Source: Sarcophilus harrisii
Lineage: Eukaryota > Chordata > Mammalia > Dasyuromorphia > Dasyuridae
Direction: 5' to 3'
Assembly (NCBI RefSeq): GCF_902635505.1
Contig: NC_045427.1
Span: 507,735,665-507,799,664 of the forward strand
DNA: 64,000 bases
Shown one piece after another: positions 12,800-24,685 of the stretch. The notes below the pieces were generated by a model. That model had not been told where the DNA came from, ran no database searches, and saw nothing but the letters and a program-made list of their open reading frames with translations. Position numbers and translations under genes: made by a program. Within the stretch, counting starts at the first letter, position 1, and each line of letters opens with the position of its first letter.

Positions 12800-13270
12800 T
12801 ATTCTCTCTCTCTAGCAGCCCTTTTTGTAGTGGCAAGAAACTGGAAACTGAGTGGATGCCCATCAATTGGGGAATGACTGAATAAGTTATGGTATATATG
12901 GTATATATGGTATTCATATACATATGGTATATCAATAAGTATGATATATATATATATATATATATATAATGTACCATTATGTATATGTATGGTGTGTATG
13001 TATGGTATTTATAAGAATGTAATGGAACATTATTTTCTATAAGAAATGAGGAGCTTATTTCAGAAAAGCCTGGAAAGACTCACATGAAGTGATACTAAGT
13101 GAAGTGAGTAGGACCAAAAGAACATTATATATAACAACAAGATTATGTGATGATCTGTGATGGATGTGGCTCTCTTCAATAGTGAAGTGATTCAAGGCAA
13201 TTCCAATAGAGTTGTGATGGAAAGAGCTATCCACATCTGGAGAGAGAACTATGGAAACAACCTAAATAGG
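12800..13270 (+). mobile_element. LINE-1 3' fragment with internal TA microsatellite
   Basis: 'gcagccctttttgtagtggc', 'gatgcccatcaattggggaa' and 'ggctctcttcaatagtgaag' are L1 3' sequence. Between 12890 and 13015 the usual 'tggtatatgaatgt' has expanded into TATGG and (AT)n repeats. Confidence 0.8.
12940..12968. repeat. (AT)n microsatellite inside L1
   Basis: About 28 bp of pure AT repeats, flanked by imperfect 'tatatggtat' units. Confidence 0.95.
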
Positions 13271-13274
13271 AAGG

Positions 13275-13420
13275 GATATTAGTATTTTCATTTTATATTT
13301 AAGGAAACGGAGGCAAACCAAAGTTAAGTGATTTGCCCCCACAGTCACACAGCTAGTAAATATCTGAGACCACATTGGAACTCCAGGCTCAGCACAGGAA
13401 TCTCCATGCCATCAGACCTA
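13275..13420 (+). repeat. MIR-type SINE
   Basis: 'tatttaaggaaacggaggca', 'cacagtcacacagctagtaa' and 'gaactccaggctcagcac' match the MIR/CORE-SINE 3' half. Confidence 0.75.
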
Positions 13421-14805
13421 GATGCAAGTCCCCCAAGAGTCTTTTTCTTTTTTTTCTTTTCCAGGTCTGTTTACAAACAGAACACCTACCAAGTCATATG
13501 AAAATGACAGTTTGGGTTTGCTGCAAAAAATTCAGGTATTGTGGATTAGAGATACAGCTTTCTTAGCATGGTATGGTTTTAATTGTTTATAGCATTTCAA
13601 GCATTGTGCTTTTGACAATGTGCTACTTCTCACAGAGATCTGTTAACATGGGCCTTATCCTGCCTGACAGATGTGGAAAATATCTCAACTCAAGAAAGGG
13701 ACACACACACACACTCATGTCTCGGGTCATCCTATTCATAGACCCAGGTACAAAGAGTACTATTTTGTTTTCCTTGTCTGAAAAATCAAAACTAAGATGC
13801 CACCTTTCAAAAACATCTCCAAGAAACATTGGTACACTTGAAGTGTCCAGCTATCTTTAGTCATGAGAAGCTTTTGGAATCTTCATTTACAGATGCCACT
13901 GGGGGCATTATCTAAATTTAAAATGTGTTGCAGAATTCCCTATTACAACTCTTTTTTATTAACAGTGTGTCAATAAATGATAGAATTGACTTTAGTATGG
14001 TGCTCTTCGGACTAGTGGAAAGCTAAGAGTGAAAGAGAGAGGTTATTTCCATATTTAACAGCTGATGAAACCATTTATAAGGCACTCATTCACTCACCCA
14101 CACACCACCTGCTCCCTTCCACAATTATGGAGGGATACTAGAGCAAGAAGGGAATATTCTTGTAACTAAGTTTTTCCCACCTTTCTCATCTAGGTGGGAG
14201 AGTGATACTTTAGTAAAATGTATACATGTGCTGAAAAAGAACTCAGTCTTTTGGTCTAATTCTCCTTTTTATCCTCTTTGAATTTGTTGTGCAGTTTCCC
14301 TTCCTCCAAAGATGAATTTTAAATTATATAAACAGGAGTCAGATGGGTTCTTTAGTTCATTAAAATGATACTAAGATAGGATCTACTCCTTGGGTCGAGG
14401 ACCTAAGTGAATCACTTTGGCTAATAATGATGAAAAATGATTTTGCTGAACAAGATCTATACCACAAATGATGAGATGTGACTATGTGAGATGTGATCTC
14501 TCAAGCAACCAAATTTAATCAGATTATCTTGACCTGCCCAGACAGATGCACCACAGTGAAAATCCTAGTGTGACCTCAACCCAATATTCAAAGAAGAATA
14601 GTCTCTCTCATAAAAAGGAATTCTAATAGAAAATTTGTAACAACTTTTCCCCTTTCAGAAGAGATCCTCCTTATTCTTCTGTAGCTGGTAGAAAGTTGAA
14701 AGTTTTGACAACCTTAAACTCAAAAGGTCAATAATCAGTCCTTCGGGTAATATAATTTAACTTCTTAGCATTTTCTAGGTTTCCAGTTAAATGAATGTTG
14801 AATGT
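13421..14805. other. No recognised gene or repeat
   Basis: About 1.4 kb with no SINE or LINE I recognise. The open frames at 13573-13860 and 13623-13829 overlap on opposite strands and look like chance. Confidence 0.5.
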
Positions 14806-14808
14806 CAA

Positions 14809-14810
<2 letters not shown>

Positions 14811-14866
<56 letters not shown>

Positions 14867-14981
14867 CAAAGACACAGACAGAGACACAGAGAGAAACAGA
14901 GATAGAGACAGAAAGACAAAGAGACATAGAGAAAGAGACAGAGAGATAGAGAGAAAGAGACAGAGAGACGGACAGAGGAAC

Positions 14982-15050
<69 letters not shown>

Positions 15051-15073
15051 TGATGATTGACTAGTGGGGAGAA

Positions 15074-15106
<33 letters not shown>
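14811..15106. repeat. Compound microsatellite (TG)n-(GA/GACA)n-(TA)n
   Basis: GT repeats at 14814-14846, then about 200 bp of GA-rich units with many GACA/CAGA variants and a pure (GA)n near its end (14987-15046), then (TA)n at 15076-15106. The ORFs here on both strands are repeat translation. Confidence 0.97.
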
Positions 15107-15111
<5 letters not shown>

Positions 15112-15444
15112 TTAACCATCTTCTGAAAATTAAATGTTTATTTCCCCTTGGGGGAAAGAGGAAGGAATAACAAATTTTAACCAAATATTCTGTTTTCAGT
15201 TTGATTCAACAAGTGCTTATTCCATACAAGTCAGTCTTAACTAATAATAGGATTGGGAATAAAGAAACAAAAATATGAAGCAGTCCCTGTTTTTAAGCCT
15301 ACTAGACTATAAATGTATGCTTATTCATTCAGATAGCTCAAAGAATGTTTTTTTTTAAGACTTCAGAGCAGCTTTTATACTAAAGAAAAATTTTCATTTT
15401 AAATTTCCCACTACATTATTCCCTCTCTCACTATTCCTCCATTA

Positions 15445-15635
15445 GAGTAAATAAAATAATGGCTCTGGAGCCTAGTGATTTGAATTCAAATTTGATTTAG
15501 TCACTCATAGCCTAATATGGCAATAGGCAATTCACTTAACCTTTATAAGCCTCAGTTTCCCTATTTGTAAGACGAGGGGATTAGATGACCATTAAAGAAC
15601 TTTTCCAGTTTTATAAATATAAGAAGATGCTTTGA
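15445..15635 (+). repeat. MIR SINE
   Basis: 'ggcaattcacttaacctttataagcctcag' region with 'tcagtttccctatttgtaag' and 'gaggggattagatgacc' gives a clear MIR. Confidence 0.8.
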
Positions 15636-15639
15636 TCAT

Positions 15640-16535
15640 CTTATGAATCATATAGAATCAGAAAAGCTAGGCTTTCAGTCAGCTACTCATCACTACTAGT
15701 ACTGGTCTAGGCTTCCTTAACCTGAGAAGACTACGGGCATTTTTAAAGGGGAAAGAGCCACATTTTCAGGGCTTCTGCAAGTTTAGCCTCCCCGAACAAG
15801 CAGAGAACCAAGAAATTGTGTATGTAATTCTCTATGTAGCAATTAGGCAATTACAAGCACAATTGGCCATTTGTGCCTTTTAAATAGGATGCAAATGGTT
15901 GATTGTGGGTGCAATTCAATAGCACATGCTTCTTTGTATCTACAGTTTTGCTTCCACGCAGAAGAGGAAGAAGACTTACAGTTGGAAACCTTAGCCTCTA
16001 GCCTGAGCATTTATCATTGTGCCAAATCATGTCTCTCTTCAAAAGATTCCTCCTAGAAAAGAAGTTTCTAACCTAAGAAAATAGATTTTGATGGAGGAAA
16101 TTTCACACCAAAAAAGGTGACCTTAGGATTGTCTTTCAAAGCATATGAGTGCTGCGTTTTGGAAAGAAAAAAAAGATACAGTTGTTCCTAAGTAGTCATT
16201 AGCACCTGGGCCAATTTTCAGACAATTGTTGGGATCTTAAAAGCATGATGCTAACAAATGGTCAGCCTCCTCTTATCTACTACATGAACTAGGGAAATGC
16301 TGCCATCTCCTGGTAGAGCTTACTAAGAGCTGAAACCCCAAGACAAGCACAAGCCAATGGTGGGAGTGTTTTGTTTTGTTTCTGGGAAGATGGGGAGGTC
16401 TTTGAGATGGGAGAGTGTCAGATAATTAGGCCTGAGGGCAATTCCAGGAGAACAGGCCTAAACCAAGGGAAACCGAGAACAGCAAACCTTGTGGCACTGG
16501 GCAAAATAGGGAGAAATTACAAGAAAGGACAACGG
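15640..16535. other. Repeat-free stretch, candidate conserved noncoding DNA
   Basis: No repeat family recognised. It contains homeodomain-like core sites (caattaggcaattacaagca at about 15840) and an octamer ATGCAAAT near 15889. No exon is evident. A regulatory role is speculation. Confidence 0.35.
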
Positions 16536-16544
16536 ATGGAGAAT

Positions 16545-16670
16545 CTCATGGCTACTATTTACCTGTGAGTCCTTCGGTTTCAGTAAACTGTGCCTCACTT
16601 TCCTCATTTGTAAAATAAAAGGGTTGAACTAGATGAACTCTAAATTTTATTATCTCCAGAAAAGAGGTAA
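16545..16670 (+). repeat. MIR SINE fragment
   Basis: 'gtgcctcactttcctcattt' followed by 'gtaaaataaaagggttgaac' and 'tagatgaactctaaatttta'. Confidence 0.7.
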
Positions 16671-16786
16671 GTTGGTTCTACAGTTCCAGGGCAGTTTGAA
16701 TTAGTCATCTAATAAACTTACATTTCTTACTGAACTATATGCATTATAAGTAGCAGGGGATACACAAGAAACAAAATATACAGTGT

Positions 16787-16884
16787 GGGACAGTGGGCAA
16801 AACAGGGGATTTGGAATCAAAGACTCCTTGTTCACATTCCAGACTCTGCTACTTACCATTCGTATGATCTCAGAAAGTTACTTT
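16787..16884 (+). repeat. MIR SINE, left part (split by L1)
   Basis: 'acagtgggcaaaacagggga', 'tggaatcaaagactcc' and 'ctctgctacttaccattcgt' are MIR. The sequence breaks off at 'cagaaagttacttt' and resumes at 17950. Confidence 0.75.
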
Positions 16885-17949
16885 GTTTAAATTTTATAAG
16901 AATACAAGCTATTCTCCAATTGATAAATGGCCAAAAGATATGAACAATTTTCAGACAAAAAAATTTAAACCATTTCTAGTCATATTAAAAAAGGCTCTAA
17001 ATTACTACTGATTATAGAAATGCAAATTAAGAGAACTGAGGTGTCACTTCACACCACTCAGATTGGCTAAAATGATAGGAAAAGGTAATGATATATGTTG
17101 GAGGGGATATGGGAAAGCTGGGACACTGATACATTGTAGGTAAAGTTATGAACTGATCCAATCATTTTGTAGAGCAAATTGGAATTATGACCAAAGGGCT
17201 ATAAAACTGTGCATACCCTTTGATCCAGTAGTATAATTACTGAATTTGTATCCCAAAGAGATCATAAAAAAGGGAAAAGGACTTGCATGTGCAAAAATGT
17301 CTGTAGCAGTCCTTTTGTAATGGTAAGGAATTGGAAACTGAATGGGATTCCCCAAATCAATTGGAGAATGGCTGAATAACTTATGGTATATGAATGTTAT
17401 TGAATATTATTGTTCTACAAGAAATGATGAGCAGGTTGGAAAAGACTTTACATGGAGTGATGCTAAGGGAAGCAAGTAGACTCAAGAGAACATTGCCCCC
17501 AGCAAAAAAAAAAAAAAAAAAAAATATTATGTGATGATCAACTGCAATGGACTTGGCTCTTTTTCAACAACAAGGGGATTCAAGGCAATTCCCAAAGACT
17601 TGTGATAGAAAAAGGCATCCATATCCAGAGAGAGAACTATGGAGCCTGAATGTGAATGTAAATATACCTTTTTTGTCTTGGTCTGTTTGCTTATTTGTCT
17701 CTAATTTTTTTCCTTTTTTGATATGATTTTTCTCGTGCAGCATGATAAATGTGGAAATGTGTATAGAAGAATTAAACATGTGCCATTGTTCTATACACAT
17801 TTCCACATTTATCATGCTGGATATATTGGATTGTTTGCTGTCTAGGGAAGGGGGAGGGAGAAAAAAATTGGAAGACAAAGTTTTGCAAAGGTAAATATTG
17901 AAAACTATCTTTGCATACATTCGGAAAAATAAAAAGCTATCATAAAAAA
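16885..17949 (+). mobile_element. LINE-1, 5'-truncated, inserted in a MIR
   Basis: Plus-strand L1 3' end from 'attctccaattgataaatgg' to 'aataaaaagctatcataaaa' with an A-rich tail. The flanks 'agaaagttactttg' and 'agaaaagttatttc' look like an aged target-site duplication. It carries a perfect inverted repeat at 17738-17819 and an internal A run at 17505-17524. Confidence 0.88.
17738..17819. repeat. Perfect 31-bp inverted repeat within L1
   Basis: Left arm 17738-17768 starts cagcatgataaatgtgg; right arm 17789-17819 is its exact reverse complement. The 20-bp spacer is gaattaaacatgtgccattg. Confidence 0.98.
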
Positions 17950-18055
17950 AGAAAAGTTATTTCTCTCTGAACCTCATTTCCCTAATCTTGAGGATTAGAC
18001 CAGAGAATTTCTAAGGTCATTTTCCATTTCTAAATCTAAGATCCTCTGATCTAGC
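17950..18055 (+). repeat. MIR SINE, right part
   Basis: 'tgaacctcatttccctaatc' and 'ggattagaccagagaatttc' continue the MIR interrupted at 16884. Confidence 0.75.
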
Positions 18056-18059
18056 TTTT

Positions 18060-19195
18060 GGAGCATTTATAAGATTTAAGCTTTTTTCATATTAAGTCAG
18101 GATAGAAATTGTTCCTTTTAGGCTGAGTCCATAGGGGCTGGTGACCTTTAACTCTAGGTTCATTGCTCTGGGGTTGCCTGTCTCCTCAATAGGGGAGCTG
18201 ACAACCTAAAAGAAGAATCAAGGAGATAAATATTTATAGAATAACTATAAAGATAATAGATATATTTTTAGCCTCTTGCTGGAAGGGTAGGAACAGGAGC
18301 TAGTTGTCCATCTTATTATCCAGGTCATAAGCCACATAGTAACCACTTCCAGGTGGCTGCTTGTACAGGGGCCTTCAACAAACTTGAGTGAAGAAGCCCT
18401 CTGAAAAGGAGTTCAGCCCAAGTCCTGCCCTGGCTTGACAGAAAAAAAGGACCAAAAGTTACTTGGACAGTGCAGATTTGAGGTGAAAGATAATAATGAC
18501 TATTTAGTAAAGAGAGAATTCAGTGTTCCAGTACTTTGGGACCAGCAATATTCTTATTATTAGATATGGGGGCTTCTCCCTCTTAGATATAAGGCTCTTT
18601 GTCTTCTGGCAAACCAGGCCAGTATAATAGGTAACTTCAATAGGTTGGTATAGTTATTTGGGACCTTTTTTTGAAGTATAATCAGTATCAAATGAAGACT
18701 CACTCTCTAAGACTAAGTATATCCATCTCAAAATCACTGTTTAGTCACTTAAGATCCAGAAAAAAATATAAAGAATTAAAGGCAGAGATCTAGATTCAAG
18801 CTTACTAGCTAAGCCTTCTTTGTTCTAACTGGTACATGGGAAAAGTCAATAGATTATTTAGATGGAGAGGGAACATCTTTCAACGAAAATACCAGATGGA
18901 CATGTTGCCATCTGGATGGTTAGAGACAGAGAGAGAACAGGGGCTAGTGTGATTTCCTTTTTAAAGCCCACTGTGCCATTGGCTTTTCCTGGTCCATGAT
19001 ATAAGAAAAGTATTTATTTTTTACCCAGATTACTTTTCAACCCTGATCACGTATGTTGGCTAGAAGCAACATCAGTACTGAGCTAGCATATATGTATAAC
19101 TAGTTATATGTATAAAGCTTTGTGCATTCTCTGAAATTCCTGATTATGTAAAGGACAAACCTAATCTACACAAATAGATACACATTAATTTTAGA
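18060..19195. other. Unassigned DNA
   Basis: Moderately GC-balanced and free of SINEs that I recognise. Could include old LTR-type sequence, but I have no diagnostic ends. No protein-coding signal. Confidence 0.4.
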
Positions 19196-19199
19196 AAGA

Positions 19200-19695
19200 A
19201 GTAGACTAGCAGCATCGACACTTTTTATGAAGGAGCTGAGACTTGAGTTGAGATTTGAAGGCAACCAGAGAGTCCAAGAGAGGAAGCTGACAAAGAATTG
19301 CAGTGAGATATGGGGGACAGCTATTACAAAAAAAGCATTGAGATGGAGAGTTAATTAGTAGTCAATCCATCAATGGATGGATTGAAGAGGATAAGAAGAT
19401 GATTAAAGTATAAGAAACTAGAAAAATAAGAAAGTACATTTTGTAAAAAGCTATAAACATTAAATAGGAATTTATATTTGATCCTGGAAGCCACTGGGAG
19501 CCACTAGAGTTTGTTGTGTGAGGAGTTACGTGATCATACATTTGTTTTAGAAAAAAAATCACTTTGGCAGTTTTGTGGAGCATAGATTGGAGAGCAGAAG
19601 AAGCTTGAGGCAGGGAAAACAAATAGGAGACTACTGCAATTAGCAAACAACCGGTGAAGAGGATCTAAATGAGGGCAATGGCTGTGTGAGCAGAG
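19200..19695 (-). mobile_element. L2 LINE fragment
   Basis: Reverse of the L2 ORF/3' region: 'tatttgatcctggaagccac', 'gggagccactagagtttgtt', 'aatcactttggcagttttgt'. Ancient. Confidence 0.7.
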
Positions 19696-19959
19696 GGAAG
19701 ACAAATCTCCTAATTTTGACATAAATATGACAAATTTGCTCTTAAGTTTTACCCAGAGACAGGCAGGTTGCATCTTCTTCTCCAAGTCATAAAGTACCCT
19801 GAGGAGTTGGGGGTGTCTCATCTGTACTGCCATCAACTCAAGATCGCACTGGCTATACCCTCCCACTGTTCGAATGCCAGGGACTAGTACTCTGGTTCCA
19901 TTTAATCACTGAACATTGTCCAAGAAAAATATTAATAATCAACTCTGTGTTTTAGGTAC

Positions 19960-22640
19960 ATGTTTATCAGAAACAATTTTATTTAATTAGATATTATTTT
20001 ATATCCAAGTATTTTTAGTGTAGTGACCAAAATGGAAGATAACAAAAGTATAACTATATCTTTGAAATCTGCATCCTTCATCCTATAGCATTTTCATCCT
20101 ATATCCTTCAGAATTGAATAACTGGGTATTTTTATAAATTTGACTCAGAGATAAAGATCTCATCAGAGAAACTTGTAAAACTTTTTTTCTCGGTTTTCTG
20201 CCTTTCTTCTAATCTTGGCTATTGTAGGATTCTAGGTTTTTAATCCATCCTACTATCCACATACATTTTATGGATAAACTCTTTCCATTCACAGGAATGG
20301 TTACTTACTATGTATTTCTTCCATCCTACTTTTACTTTTCCCCCGTTTAGGTTTTTCTCTCCATCTCTGTCTGTCTGTCTGTCTGTCTGTCTCTTCCTCC
20401 TTTGACCCTTCTCAAAATTGTTTTGCTTCTGACTAGTGCCTCCCCAATTTGACCTTTCTTTTATCATTTTCCTCTTTTGTTATCCCCCTTCCCTGTAAAG
20501 TAAGGTAGATTTCTACACCTAGCTGAATGTGTATGCTATTTCCTATTTGAATCAATTCTAAGGGAAGTAAAGTTTAAGGACCACCCCCTGCATCTTCCCC
20601 TCCATTGTAAAAGCTCTTTTATATCTTTTTTTTGTGAGATAATTTACCCAATTCTATCTCTTTCTTTCTTCTTCTCCCAATGCATCCCTCTATCTCACCC
20701 ATTCACTTTATATTTTTGGCTATCAGCCCAGCATAGTCAACTCACACTCATGCCCTTTGTCTATGTATACTCCTTCCAACTGCCATAATAATAATAAATT
20801 CTTAGATGTTACAAGTATTCTCTTCCCATGTAGGAATATAAATAGTTTAACCTTACTGAATCACTTATGATTTCCCTTTCTTGTTTACCTTATGTTTCTC
20901 TTGAGTCTTATATTTGAAAGTAAAATTTTTTGTTCAGCCCTGGTCTTTTCATCAGGAATGCTCAAAAGTCTTCCATTTCATTAAATATCCTTTTAAACTT
21001 TGAATTCTTCATTGTAGTACTAGCTCCTTTGCCTTGCAGAATATCATAGTCCAAGCCTTTTAATCTGTTGCTTAATCTTGTGTGATATTGACTGTGGTTC
21101 CATGATATTTCAATTGTTTTCTTTCTGGATGCTTGGAATATTTTCTTCTTGCCCTTGGAGTTCTGGAATTTTGCTATAATATCCTGGGAGTTTTTATTTT
21201 GACATCTTTTTCAGCAGGAGTTCAGTGGATTCTTTCAATTTATACTTACCCTTTAGTTCTAAGATATCAGAGCAGTTTTCCTTGATAATTTCTTGAAAGA
21301 TGATATATAGGCTCTCATTTTTAAAAAAATCATGACTTTCTCCTTGACTGTTTTCCATGTAATTTGCTTTCCCAGTGAGATATTTGGCATTGTTTTAAAA
21401 TTTATTGGAGTGAAATTTGAGAGAGCTCAGGCAAGTCCCTGCCTTTATTCTACTTCTGTCCTGCAGTGTGACTTCCAGATGAGTTTTCTCTGATAGCATG
21501 TGATGAATCCTACAGATCACAATTCTAGTTATCCTGTATGATTTCCTCATATGATCTCTTTCAGATAATGATCAGTGAATTTTTTCTATTTCTACTTTCT
21601 CCTCATATTCTAACACTATGGGGCAAACTTCTTTAATTATTTCTTGTATTATTAAATCAAGATTCGTTTTTTCCAGTTATTCATATGGTTTTTTCCTCCT
21701 TAATCTGTATTCCAGATTCATGGCTTTTCTTATGATATGTCTTATATACTCTCTTCTATTTTTTCATTATTTATATTTTGTCTTATTATTTCTTAGTCTC
21801 ATAATTTTGCTGGTTAACCTTTACCCAATTCTAGTTTTCAAGGAGTCATTTTCTTTCTTAAGATTCTGGATCTTTTCTAGTTGGTTGATTTTTTTTTTCA
21901 TAATCTTGTTTTTCTTCAATTGTTCTTTTTGAACAATTTACAAATTTTTCCTTAATTTCTCTCATTTGATTTTTTTTTTTTAAGTCTGAACATGAATCCC
22001 AGTCTTCCTTATTTCCTCAAGTTTGGTCCTCTATTGTTTGATTTTTCTCTTTTGTTTGCTTATATTGTAGCTGATTTTTGGTGCAATCATCTCTAGTCCT
22101 GGGATATAGAGGATGGGTTCCTATAAGTGCCTGCTGGGTGTACTTGGCTCTTTCTCACCCAGGCAACACAACTGGGCCTAGTGTCCCTTCTCAGCAGAGG
22201 TTCCTCCAATCTTCCCTGACTCAGATCCCTGACTCCTGACTCTGGAAGATGAAAGTTCCAGTGGTGGGGCTGTAGTTACCTCTGATCCAGCGAGCCTCAG
22301 GGCTTCCTGCTTGCTGTTTCAGCTGAGCTAGCCTGGAGGTGTTTGTATTTCAAATCAGTTAATAATGGATCCCTGTGGCTTTCTTCTGGGGCTTTTCAGA
22401 TTGTCCTAGGAGAACCCCTATTCTTTTCCAAGACTTATTTGTTTTTTACTTGTCTATATTTATCCTGAGGAGCAATTTTATCTTGCTTGTGGGGAGAATC
22501 TGGATATCTTGGAGTTTTCTGACATACTCCACAATCTTTCCACAATTCTCCCAGCAATTTCTGTCAAGGCAAAAATTTAGAAAAATGATATCTAGGTATC
22601 TATATGATGGGGTGTAGGTACAAGAATTGGAAGCCACTGA
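19960..22640 (-). mobile_element. L1/HAL1-like element, ORF1-type region
   Basis: Read on the minus strand it runs from a GC-richer leader (about 22640-22080), through a glutamate/lysine-rich coiled-coil-like stretch (about 22050-21540), to an ORF1 RNA-binding-type region. A diagnostic stretch on the plus strand is 'ggtcttttcatcaggaatgc' at 20942-20961. There is no ORF2-like sequence, as expected for half-L1 (HAL1) elements. Heavily mutated. The plus-strand element at 34865 appears related. Confidence 0.55.
20366..20392. repeat. (GTCT)n microsatellite
   Basis: Six to seven GTCT units within a pyrimidine-rich tract. Confidence 0.9.
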
Positions 22641-22644
22641 GGGT

Positions 22645-23310
22645 TTTAATTTGGTTTTTTTTTTGTTTTGTTTTAAGAAAATTTCAAAGGAGTTATAGAA
22701 TAATGTGAATACATTATAAACTGATTGAAAACAGAGGACCTGGAAGATACTTTTTGAGAAGGGCTTAAGAATTGAGAAAAATATGTGAATTTGTCCTATT
22801 CTACTGGGATGGGTAGGGGGATTTGGAGTGATGACATACCCACAGAGAAATCCTAGTGGAAATCTCAGGACTCGAGATGGACTGGAGCTGGAAGTGATTT
22901 GAGAATTTTTCTATTATAAATTTGACAAATATGCATATAAAAGAACATTTTCATATACAAAGTAGAAAAAGAATCATGAAGATTATTTTTTTTAGTATAT
23001 AAGTTCAACATGTTGCTTTCAAAGCTGTCCATCTTGTATTTTTTCCCTTCTGAACTTCCATTCGATTCTTTGTATTTTAATAAAATATATTAATCACTCC
23101 CTTTTCTTTCTTCTTTTTTTGTCAACAGTATCTCGTTCCTAGTTCTTTTCTCCCTGCCAAACACAACTCTTCCAAATAAAAACAACAACTAGAAAATAAA
23201 AACAACTCGTCCAAATGAAAAATAATAACTAAGTTAGAAAAATGAAAGTTCATTTAAAAGAACAAAAGATCAGAAACTTCAAAAAAAAAGAGAAAAAAGA
23301 TATATAAAGG
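22645..23310. other. No recognised feature
   Basis: A- and T-rich DNA between two L1-type elements. Nothing recognisable. Confidence 0.45.
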
Positions 23311-23314
23311 AAGC

Positions 23315-23865
23315 AGATTCAGTATTATCAGAATTTAAACTACATTATAAGGTAAAAGCATTGTTGAAAGGTAAAATGGATAATTTTAAATTAAAATTTT
23401 CATGTATAAGTCAAACCTATACAGCCAAGAATAAAAAGAATGCGGAAAATTTGGGGAAAAAACTTTCAGTTTCTCAGGGTGTGATTGGGTTGGAATATTG
23501 CTGTAATGTAGGAAATGGTACACTGGTTGATTGAGAAAAAATGGAAAAACTTGGATTTATGAAAGAAGATACTATCCACCTTCAGAGAAACAGCTGACAA
23601 ATGGAAATAAGCATAGTATAGGCTTACACATATGTTTATACATATATGTATATGTGTATAATATATATTATATAATATATAAAAGAAGGCTACAATTAAG
23701 GCATGACATAAGTATATATTCATGCTTAATTATAGTTTTCTTTGGGCGAAGGGAAAGAGGGAAAATAAAAAATACACAACAGAGAACAAAAAAAAACTTA
23801 CAAGGAGGCAAAGAAAAGTTCAATGTCTTTGAAAAGAATGTGTAGTATATAACATATAGATTTTA
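23315..23865 (+). mobile_element. LINE-1 ORF2/3' UTR fragment (second family)
   Basis: 'attatcagaatttaaactac' and 'attataaggtaaaagcattg' fit L1 ORF2, and 'atactatccaccttcagaga' with 'aacagctgacaaatggaaat' fits an L1 3' UTR. Contains a short TA-rich tract at 23638-23680. Confidence 0.6.
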
Positions 23866-23869
23866 TTGA

Positions 23870-24668
23870 AATGGAAATTTATTGCTTTATATTGAATCAT
23901 CTCTTATGTTCTGCTCTGTACATAGCAATGTTTTTTTCCCTTAGATTGTGCTTAAATTTAAAACAGATTTTACAACTTAAAAAAACACAAAGAAACTATT
24001 ACCCTGATCATTCCTAAGTCTTGTGATAAGGACATTTTTTGTCCATATAATCCTTAGGTTAATAAAGACAAATGTTTTTAGAAAACTTGGGAAAAAACTT
24101 AAGAATTTCATATTGATTAAACAAATTTTATTTACAAAAAAAAGAATACTCATAAACTAGAGTGAGCTCAAAGATCTAAACCCTTTACTTCTAAAGAAAG
24201 GATTAAAACTAAGGATGTAAATTAGCCAGGATGACCCTGCTCTTTAATTCTGAAGAGCTTGGGACCTGGGGCTTAGTGTTTTGCTACAAAGCTGAAAGAA
24301 TAGAGTAAATTTGGGGAAGTGTCTGTTGATTCTAGGGCAAGGGCTTTTCTGGCTTTCCTAGAAGAGCAGTTGAAATTCTCTGTATGAGCTTTAAATAAGA
24401 AAGTCTGGTGGTACCTGCTCTTCCCTGTGGACACCTGAGAAGTCACTTAAGCCAGAAGCTCTTTTAGCACATGGTACTAGTAGTAAGCCTGGAATGGGTA
24501 ACTGCTACTCATATATTCACTCAGGGCCCCCATTTAACACTGAAAGACTAGAAACTGCAGAAATGTTGCATATTTGTATTGGTGAAGATGTTTTCCTTGC
24601 CAGGAATTCCCTATTAAGCTCTAGATCACTTCCTCAGGTATATTTTTCCCATCCATTTCCCAAAATGT
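23870..24668. other. No recognised feature
   Basis: Unique-looking sequence. The 71-codon open frame at 24494-24709 has no supporting evidence. Confidence 0.45.
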
Positions 24669-24685
24669 TTAACTTGTGTAATCAC

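Noticed and set aside
14728-15184. Open frames on both strands with RERE- or SLSL-type repeats
   Set aside because: Products of the GA/TG microsatellite, not genes.
17738-17819. microRNA hairpin
   Set aside because: Perfect long arms inside an L1 with no bulges point to a recent foldback duplication rather than a miRNA precursor.
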